From Planctomycetota bacterium (GTDB taxonomy: Bacteria; Planctomycetota; Phycisphaerae; Sedimentisphaerales; Anaerohalosphaeraceae), in NCBI GenBank assembly GCA_030637065.1, contig DAOVVQ010000140.1:1-10005 (forward strand): 10,005 nucleotides of DNA. The letters run 5' to 3'. Shown here one piece after another: positions 6,208 to 10,005 of the stretch. The notes below the pieces were generated by a model, which ran no database searches, was not told the DNA's origin, and saw only the letters and a list, made by a program, of their open reading frames with translations. How positions within the stretch are numbered: the first letter of the stretch is position 1; each line of letters starts with the position of its first letter. Made by a program: the position numbers and the translations under genes.

Positions 6208-6230
6208 TTTTGCAAAAAAACGCAAAAGCG
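6208..6230 (-). terminator. Weak possible terminator of the DUF4190-like gene
   Basis: On the minus strand, about 65 bases beyond the stop codon at 6297, CGC-TTTT-GCG is followed by a run of seven T. The plus strand also shows TTTTGC/GCAAAA arms (6208-6213 and 6222-6227). The GC stem is only 3 bp, so the call is tentative. Confidence 0.25.
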
Positions 6231-6296
6231 CCCACCCAAATAGTCACTCATTTTGCACAGAGGCGGCCCTTCGGATTGACGAATAATTAAAGTTTG

Positions 6297-7100
6297 TTAT
6301 CGCCATCTGAGTTTTTTGTAACGCCTGTACCTTCCTTCGTATGTCGGATATGCCTCCTGGTCAAAGTGATAGGACACTTCAGTGCCGTCAACGAATCTGA
6401 TGTGCAAGTGATTATGTTCGATATATCTGGTGTCCAGCAATTCCGATCCTCCATGCAGATTCCAGTCTCCGTCGGCCTCAAAGATCAGCACTACATCTTT
6501 GCTAATGTCATCAAGGCGTTTTCCGCTAAGGTTGCTGTTAAAGGCAAATTGACAATCTCCCGTAAGTTCAAGGTTAGAGGATATTGGATATCCTGCGTAA
6601 GTTTTCTGTTCAAGGTCACCGGCCAGAGGATGTTGAAAATTTTCACGGGAAAGCGCCTCGTCAAATCTGAGCAATTCATCACACCAACTTTCTGCCGGGG
6701 GAAGGCAGCCTTCATGTGCCTTGGCGTAATCTTGTAGACTTTCGTAAAGAATCTTGAGATTGTGTCTTCCACTGAAGTTTTCTGTAAACTTCTTGCGTGC
6801 TGAAACTGATATGCTGACATCGCAAATCACCAAAACAACGGGAATAGAAATAATAATTGCCAGAATCGCTTGTGCATAGCCTTTGGTATCCCTCTGTCTG
6901 ATGCTAATCACAAACAGGGCTGCGACACCTAAAGCAAGCCCAAGAACTGCAAACAACATTGATACTGCAATAAGAAGCCCTATGTCGAAGCCAACAACAA
7001 CACTCAGGGCAAAAAGGATCAGTGATGCCACATTAATAATCGAACACCACATGGCCGCAATCGCAACACGACTTGTCTCTTTATCGTCGGCGCACCACAT
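6297..7100 (-). CDS. DUF4190-like membrane protein with pseudopilin-like C-terminal domain
   Basis: The 267-residue protein has three membrane helices (about 13-36, 40-66 and 76-98). Between the second and third, IRQRDTKGYAQAILAIIISI (67-86) resembles the loop of DUF4190 proteins. The soluble part begins with SARKKFTENFSGRHNLKILYESLQDYAKAHEGCLPP (100-135), like the mature start of planctomycete type II pseudopilin-like proteins (NL..L..A...YA..H.G..P). Later DCQFAFNSNL (182-191), VVLIFEADGDWNLHGG (203-218) and HIRFVDGTEV (233-242) match the SYAMN, ExDxxWNxxGG and VxFxDGxV blocks of the same family. The DUF4190 region suggests a cell-envelope location; the role is unknown. The ATG at 7100 has AGAGG seven bases upstream. 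It starts 27 bp after the Rhs tip and may be its co-transcribed partner, although its domain content is not that of a recognised immunity protein. Composition is more AT-rich than the TPR gene. Confidence 0.75.
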   Translation of the reverse strand: MWCADDKETSRVAIAAMWCSIINVASLILFALSVVVGFDIGLLIAVSMLFAVLGLALGVAALFVISIRQRDTKGYAQAILAIIISIPVVLVICDVSISVSARKKFTENFSGRHNLKILYESLQDYAKAHEGCLPPAESWCDELLRFDEALSRENFQHPLAGDLEQKTYAGYPISSNLELTGDCQFAFNSNLSGKRLDDISKDVVLIFEADGDWNLHGGSELLDTRYIEHNHLHIRFVDGTEVSYHFDQEAYPTYEGRYRRYKKLRWR

Positions 7101-7107
7101 AACCTGA

Positions 7108-7112
7108 CCTCT
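7108..7112 (-). promoter_or_regulatory. Ribosome binding site of the DUF4190-like gene
   Basis: AGAGG on the minus strand lies seven bases before the ATG at 7100 and within the 27-bp gap after the Rhs stop codon. It gives the downstream gene its own translation signal while leaving shared transcription possible. Confidence 0.6.
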
Positions 7113-7127
7113 TTTCTTTTTTTACAA

Positions 7128-8063
7128 TCATTGTCCCCGCAAACTTCCGCTATCCCAGAAGGTTCGAAACATTTTCAGTGCACTGTCGAACTCGGATCCA
7201 GTAATATCATCTACGCTTGTCATGAGCTCTATACCGTAGTATAGCTGAGACTTGGCATTTACATAACTCAATCGTTCCCAGATACCCCTGGCCCCACCCC
7301 TATCTCCCAGGGCTTTTAGGATTCCCGCGGATATAAAGTATTTGCTATCGGGTTGATCCCACATTTGATACTCAAGGATAGAGTAGTAATGACCAGCACT
7401 GCGATTACCAATTTCACCAAGAATACCATAATTGTAATAGGTCGTATACCCGGCCAGGTAATTGCCAAATTCAGTGTCTTGCAGTAATGAATCGCCCAGC
7501 AGTGAATCATGAATTGTAAATGTGCAATCTGAATCCTTCATGTCGTATATGCCGAATCGTCCGGGTCCTCCCCTGCTAAAAGCGAGCCATGGGCCTAAAA
7601 CGAAGTCTGAACCCACAAGCGCCGTCGCCATATAAATTACCTCTTGAGTCCTTTCTGCGTCAAAATGTTCACCTGTAGGCCACCGTCCCTGCCATATGAA
7701 CAGTCCGAGTGGATCGGTTCTACTTACCGGCTCGTTCGCGCAATACAAATACGCATGTAGTGTCAATGGCTCTGTGAATCTGCCTGTTATTGGGTCTTTT
7801 GTTGTGAATCTTGTTATGTGTGGGTCGTATTGTCTTGCTCTTAGGTGGTATTGTTTTATTTCTTTGTCGTAGTATTGTCCTGTGAACTGCCATGGGTTGC
7901 TTGTGATGGTTTCTTCGGTCTCTGTGGGATGTTGCTTGCCGAATGGTTTGTATGTGTAGCGATTTTGGACGGCTGCGGTTGCGTCCAGTATGAGGCGGAC
8001 GGAGCCGAGCCTGTCGCTTAGATAGAAGTATCGGTCTGCTTGTACGTCACCGGCATTTTGCAT
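7128..8063 (-). CDS. Rhs-repeat core tip with unique C-terminal domain, 5'-truncated
   Basis: Residues 1-121 are the end of an Rhs core: RYFYLSDRLGSVRLI (11-25), YKPFGK (38-43), NPWQFTGQYYD (56-66), LRARQYDPHITRFTTKDPIT (74-93) and YLYCANEPVSRTDPLGL (105-121). Full Rhs proteins exceed a thousand residues and form a shell around a C-terminal effector. Here only the tip remains. Residues 122-311 are a unique domain without a sure match; TEFGNYLAGYTTYYNYG (197-213) and DSKYFISAGI (239-248) weakly recall polymorphic toxin type 44. The reading frame stays open and Rhs-like upstream (VHSYIYANGQLI ends at 8064) to a TGA at 8223-8225, but 8063 is the only ATG, GTG or TTG in it and lacks a strong ribosome binding site. 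So this is a displaced tip or a pseudogene fragment. Base composition changes near the core/tip junction. The DUF4190-like gene starts 27 bp downstream. Confidence 0.8.
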   Translation of the reverse strand: MQNAGDVQADRYFYLSDRLGSVRLILDATAAVQNRYTYKPFGKQHPTETEETITSNPWQFTGQYYDKEIKQYHLRARQYDPHITRFTTKDPITGRFTEPLTLHAYLYCANEPVSRTDPLGLFIWQGRWPTGEHFDAERTQEVIYMATALVGSDFVLGPWLAFSRGGPGRFGIYDMKDSDCTFTIHDSLLGDSLLQDTEFGNYLAGYTTYYNYGILGEIGNRSAGHYYSILEYQMWDQPDSKYFISAGILKALGDRGGARGIWERLSYVNAKSQLYYGIELMTSVDDITGSEFDSALKMFRTFWDSGSLRGQ

Positions 8064-8144
8064 GATCAGCTGTCCATTGGCATAGATATACGAGTGGACT
8101 ATAGCATTGTTGTTGTCGGTGTCAAGGGTGAGGAGGTGTTTAGT

Positions 8145-8186
8145 GTCCAGTAAGTATGCAGTATTTGGTGTGAAATATTGCGTCCT
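8145..8186. repeat. Heptamer units plus dispersed repeat, copy 2
   Basis: GTCCAGT (8145-8151), AAGT and ATGCAGT (8156-8162) are heptamer-type units. They are followed by GGTGTGAAATATTGC and CCT, which matches 5571-5590. The order of elements (CCAGT heptamer, ATGCAGT, GAAATATTGC) is the same at both sites. This copy lies against the truncated end of the Rhs frame. Confidence 0.65.
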
Positions 8187-8458
8187 GCGTGGGTTGCTGG
8201 TGTGGGTGGTTCTGTGGAAAGATCAGGGTTTGTTATTTTTCCGGCGGGCCTCGTGCGGCTGTTACTGCCTGAACGAGGCATTTTGTTTTAATCTCTGGGA
8301 ACGACATATTGTAACCCCCACTGTTTACGTTTTTTCTGACAAGCGTTACCTCTCCCCGAAGCACAAATATCAGTATACCCGATCCGGATGGAAATGTCAA
8401 GGAAATATTAAGCGTGTGTTAAGAAAATGTTGGAAATTGTGAAAATTATTCTCCGTTT

Positions 8459-8482
8459 GGGGCTGTTGGGGCTGGGTTGGGG
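8459..8482 (+). other. Canonical G-quadruplex motif
   Basis: GGGG (8459-8462), loop CTGTT, GGGG (8468-8471), loop CT, GGG (8474-8476), loop TT, GGGG (8479-8482). Four runs of at least three G with loops of 2-5 bases fit the usual intramolecular quadruplex rule. The motif is on the strand opposite to the local genes and lies in a G/T-rich intergenic stretch. Confidence 0.6.
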
Positions 8483-8552
8483 TTTTTATGGGACCTTTTG
8501 GGGGATGTGCGGTGGTCGGGAGCGGATTTTTTTGGCTGGGTGGTTGATTGCA

Positions 8553-8572
8553 GGGCTAAAGCCCTTTTTTTT
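8553..8572 (+). terminator. Small hairpin followed by eight T
   Basis: GGGCT (8553-8557), AA and AGCCC (8560-8564) form a short stem followed directly by T at 8565-8572. The form is that of an intrinsic terminator on the plus strand, but no plus-strand gene ends here, so it may be a repeat element or may block antisense transcription toward thyA. Confidence 0.35.
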
Positions 8573-8594
8573 GGGGGGAGTTGTTGTCGCTGGT

Positions 8595-8614
8595 CTCCGC
8601 TCTAAAGAGCGGAG
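8595..8614. repeat. Perfect 9-bp hairpin
   Basis: CTCCGCTCT (8595-8603), AA and AGAGCGGAG (8606-8614). The apex CTAAAG is the same as in the hairpin at 8553-8564 although the stems differ. It lies 55 bp past the thyA stop, without a T run on the minus strand. A REP-like origin is more likely than a terminator. Confidence 0.6.
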
Positions 8615-8635
8615 TTAGTCAGGTGGAGGTAAAAT

Positions 8636-8652
8636 AATGTACCCGGTACATT
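8636..8652 (-). terminator. 8-bp palindrome downstream of thyA
   Basis: AATGTACC (8636-8643), a central C and GGTACATT (8645-8652) are perfect inverted arms beginning 16 bp after the thyA stop in the direction of transcription. The following minus-strand sequence is TATTTTACC, a short imperfect T tract. It may terminate or stabilise the thyA transcript. An operator role is possible but no promoter is seen next to it. Confidence 0.4.
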
Positions 8653-8668
8653 TAATTCAGTTGTGGTT

Positions 8669-9562
8669 TTATCCTTTTGCCTTTGCGTACCAGTCGGGGT
8701 CTTTTGCGAGTTTTTCTCTTGCTTCGCGTGTCATCATCTCGAATGCCGGGTGGGTCGAGTCCCATGCACGCTGGGCGAAGGGGGTGTTTCGCATTTTGTC
8801 GACTTCCTTTTCGGCGTCGTCAAAATAGGCGCCGTAGATGTGCAGGGAATCGCTGATATCGACGTATCTGCCGACCCTGACGGGCCGCGAGATCTTCTCG
8901 GCGAGTTTGTCGGCGATGATCTTTTGCAGGTCCGTCAGCGCGTAGACGTTCATAAACCATGCCTTGTACAGGTCGCGGCTTCGCCAATGGGTGTTCATAT
9001 TAAGCACCAGTTGCGAATCTTCATCCTGGGCCAGACGGCACCATATACGTTGAAGGCATGGCGGGTCGTCCGTGGGCGGGTCCGCACTCGGCATCCAGGT
9101 AATCGCCTGTGCCCGCCTGGTATGGTGGCAGCCGGCGAGCGATTCGACGATGTAGTTCATCTGGTCGAATGCGGCGAAGGGTTTGGGTGTATTGGGGTTG
9201 CGAATGTCTTCCACCGGGCAGTATGAAAAGAGCCTTTCGTGGTAGGTATAGGTCCACTTGCCCGCGGCGGGGTCGATCCAGTGGTCGTGGATTCCGGAAA
9301 CGACTTCCTGGCGATATGCCTCGAGTTCTTCGGGTCCGCCGGGGAAGTTTTTGTGGATCCGCGGCTCGGCGAATGGGTCGGCGACCGTAACCATGACGGT
9401 TGCGTCTTTGCTGGGGCTGTCGCCTTCTTTATCGTACTGCGTTCTGACATCTATGCCGTTATCCCAGACTGCCAGGACCGTTTTTTCCCACGCTTCGGGG
9501 AGTGAGCCGGCTGTGACTGCGATGCTGGGGATCGTACCCGCCGATGTTGAGGTGGTGATCAT
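8669..9562 (-). CDS. thyA: Thymidylate synthase
   Basis: This is a ThyA-fold enzyme that converts dUMP and methylenetetrahydrofolate to dTMP and dihydrofolate in the cytosol. With the start at 9562 it has 297 residues, near the family length. Family residues by position: RRAQAITW (149-156, phosphate-binding Arg pair), DDPPC with catalytic Cys169, HWRSRDLYKAWFMNVYAL (192-209, containing the phosphate-binding Arg194, Asp197 and the nucleobase-reading Asn205), and DISDSLHIYG (235-244, His241 and Tyr243 contacting the nucleotide sugar). Asn205 favours dUMP over dCMP, so a dCMP hydroxymethylase is less likely. The sequence around Cys (PPCLQRIWC) and THWRSRDL differs from the E. coli type and resembles a divergent branch. 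I chose 9562 because GGAGG lies eight bases upstream and because the longer in-frame start at 9688 would overlap the upstream gene by about 100 bp. The upstream gene ends 22 bp away, suggesting co-transcription. Confidence 0.9.
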   Translation of the reverse strand: MITTSTSAGTIPSIAVTAGSLPEAWEKTVLAVWDNGIDVRTQYDKEGDSPSKDATVMVTVADPFAEPRIHKNFPGGPEELEAYRQEVVSGIHDHWIDPAAGKWTYTYHERLFSYCPVEDIRNPNTPKPFAAFDQMNYIVESLAGCHHTRRAQAITWMPSADPPTDDPPCLQRIWCRLAQDEDSQLVLNMNTHWRSRDLYKAWFMNVYALTDLQKIIADKLAEKISRPVRVGRYVDISDSLHIYGAYFDDAEKEVDKMRNTPFAQRAWDSTHPAFEMMTREAREKLAKDPDWYAKAKG

Positions 9563-9570
9563 TCTTTTGT

Positions 9571-9575
9571 CCTCC
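9571..9575 (-). promoter_or_regulatory. Shine-Dalgarno that sets the thyA start
   Basis: GGAGG on the minus strand, eight bases before the ATG at 9562. It overlaps the alternative ATG at 9577, which therefore cannot use it, and this decides the start at 9562. Confidence 0.75.
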
Positions 9576-9584
9576 ATGATAACG

Positions 9585-10005
9585 TTACAGACCCATTTCC
9601 TCGTTGGTGACTTTGTATATAGCCCGGTACCGCTCGGGCACCAGTTGAAGCTGTTTTCGTGCCTGGTCGGCGTATGGCGTATGGGCATAGTCCCGCAGGA
9701 TCTCGCGGCACATGTCGATCCCGCGTTTATATGTGGTGTATCTTCCCAACTTGATAAACTGTTTTGCCCCCTCGAGCAGTCTTGCCGCCTGGTAGTGGTC
9801 GGGGTTGAGAATGTCAGGGTCGTTCTCGGCTGTTATCGGGGCCTGCGCGACAGGCGCGGGCGCTGGCGCCGGTTGGGGAGCGACTCGGGAACTGGCCTGT
9901 GGAGGCGAGACGGGTGCCGGGGCCGATGAGGCAGGCGAGACAGCGGCAGGGGTTGGCTGGCCTGGAGCGGTTTTGGCCGAAGCTATTGACCCGCCCGGGC
10001 CGGAG
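9585..10005 (-). CDS. Pro/Ala-rich protein with C-terminal TPR-like helices, 3' end only
   Basis: The frame enters from the right edge and ends at TAA 9585-9587, giving 139 whole residues. The first part (fragment residues 1 to about 60) is a flexible linker rich in Pro, Ala and Ser (for example PQPAPAPAPVAQAP). The second part from DPDILNPDHYQAARLLEGA to the end is helical and TPR-like: AKQFIKLGRYTTYKRGIDMC then REILRDYAHTPYADQARKQL, the pattern of 'outer membrane assembly lipoprotein'-type TPR proteins, where a helix pair ends in xYxxTPYADxA. The last residues are VTNEEMGL. The N-terminal part and any signal peptide lie outside the window. Its specific role is unknown. It is 22 bp upstream of thyA on the same strand. 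Confidence 0.75.
   Translation of the reverse strand, partial: SGPGGSIASAKTAPGQPTPAAVSPASSAPAPVSPPQASSRVAPQPAPAPAPVAQAPITAENDPDILNPDHYQAARLLEGAKQFIKLGRYTTYKRGIDMCREILRDYAHTPYADQARKQLQLVPERYRAIYKVTNEEMGL

Larger units (their letters stand above)
5401..6296. other. Repeat-rich gene-free region of about 900 bp
   Basis: No credible gene lies between the TPR protein start and the stop of the DUF4190-like gene. The interval is built from short repeats: heptamer tracts (5429-5477, 5524-5565, 5607-5659, 5842-5869), two copies of a hairpin-headed module (5493-5525 and 5811-5843), a decamer duplication (5682-5701), an inverted repeat (5731-5752), copy B of the 62-bp repeat (5870-5931) and a REP-like hairpin (6063-6080). 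The stretch 6081-6290 holds nothing I can identify except a short A-tract inverted repeat. Any promoter of the TPR gene must lie in the first part. Confidence 0.75.
8064..8668. other. Rhs 5' breakpoint and gene-free repeat region
   Basis: From 8064 to about 8140 the minus strand still reads as Rhs core in frame. From about 8141 the sequence is instead repeat-type DNA (heptamer units and a match to 5559-5590). Beyond 8225 all minus-strand continuity is lost. From 8440 to 8590 the plus strand is extremely rich in G and T and contains a G-quadruplex motif and short hairpins. Open frames here have no protein-like character. Confidence 0.65.

Noticed and set aside
5945..6286. Plus-strand frame of 113 codons
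   Set aside because: It spans the REP-like hairpin (giving the typical IPAFAG string) in a low-complexity T-rich region, so it is not a gene.
8099..8281. 60-codon minus-strand frame upstream of the Rhs tip
   Set aside because: It is out of frame with the Rhs core and reads through repeat DNA; no family features.
8427..8618. Plus-strand frame of 63 codons resembling a small membrane peptide
   Set aside because: Its Gly/Leu/Trp content is what any G/T-rich stretch gives; it covers the G-quadruplex motif and hairpins and lacks a convincing ribosome binding site.
9563..9688. Longer start of the thyA frame at 9688
   Set aside because: It would add 42 non-family residues and overlap the upstream coding sequence; GGAGG is placed for the ATG at 9562.
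9258..9929. Plus-strand open frame of 223 codons
   Set aside because: It is antisense to thyA and to the upstream TPR-like gene, both supported by family motifs.

Overview
The window most likely comes from a Planctomycetota bacterium of the Phycisphaerae type. This is an inference from protein style: a multi-membrane TPR protein of the kind abundant in that group, a DUF4190-like protein ending in a WN-x-x-GG and FxDG pseudopilin-like tail, a sulfatase/glycosidase-type secreted fucosidase, and an Rhs tip of the 'YIYANGQ...FYLSDRLGSVR' type. No marker gene fixes the taxonomy. All complete genes lie on the minus strand. Only the gene fragment at the left edge is on the plus strand.

Layout, left to right: (1) 1-356, 3' end of a MEMO1-family gene (AmmeMemoRadiSam system protein B), plus strand. 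(2) 357-805, a gene-free convergent interval with a five-copy 22-26 bp tandem repeat. (3) 806-2137, a B12-binding-domain-like radical SAM protein. (4) 2138-2312, a spacer with an inverted repeat and copy A of a 62-bp dispersed repeat. (5) 2313-3437, a secreted GH29-like alpha-L-fucosidase. (6) 3556-5400, a GT-C-like membrane protein with four C-terminal TPRs. (7) 5401-6296, about 900 bp without a gene, full of 7-bp-period tracts, two copies of a hairpin-headed module, copy B of the 62-bp repeat and a REP-like hairpin. (8) 6297-7100, a three-helix DUF4190-like membrane protein. (9) 7128-8063, the 3' tip of an Rhs gene with a 190-residue unique C-terminal domain, 27 bp upstream of the previous gene. 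(10) 8064-8668, the broken 5' side of the Rhs gene, more dispersed repeats, a G-quadruplex motif and three hairpins. (11) 8669-9562, thymidylate synthase, preceded by (12) 9585-10005, the 3' end of a Pro/Ala-rich TPR-like protein.

The window looks like a chromosomal accessory stretch rather than one pathway. The two clearest functional units are the thyA pair at the right edge (22 bp spacing, strong Shine-Dalgarno) and the Rhs tip plus membrane protein, which has the layout of a polymorphic-toxin cassette (effector tip, then a small partner gene) although neither half can be assigned by motif with certainty. The most unusual material is intergenic: several families of short repeats recur between the genes, share 7-bp periodicity, and one family runs straight into the truncated end of the Rhs gene. 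No complete new system is proven by the sequence. The Rhs tip/partner pair and the repeat modules are the best candidates.
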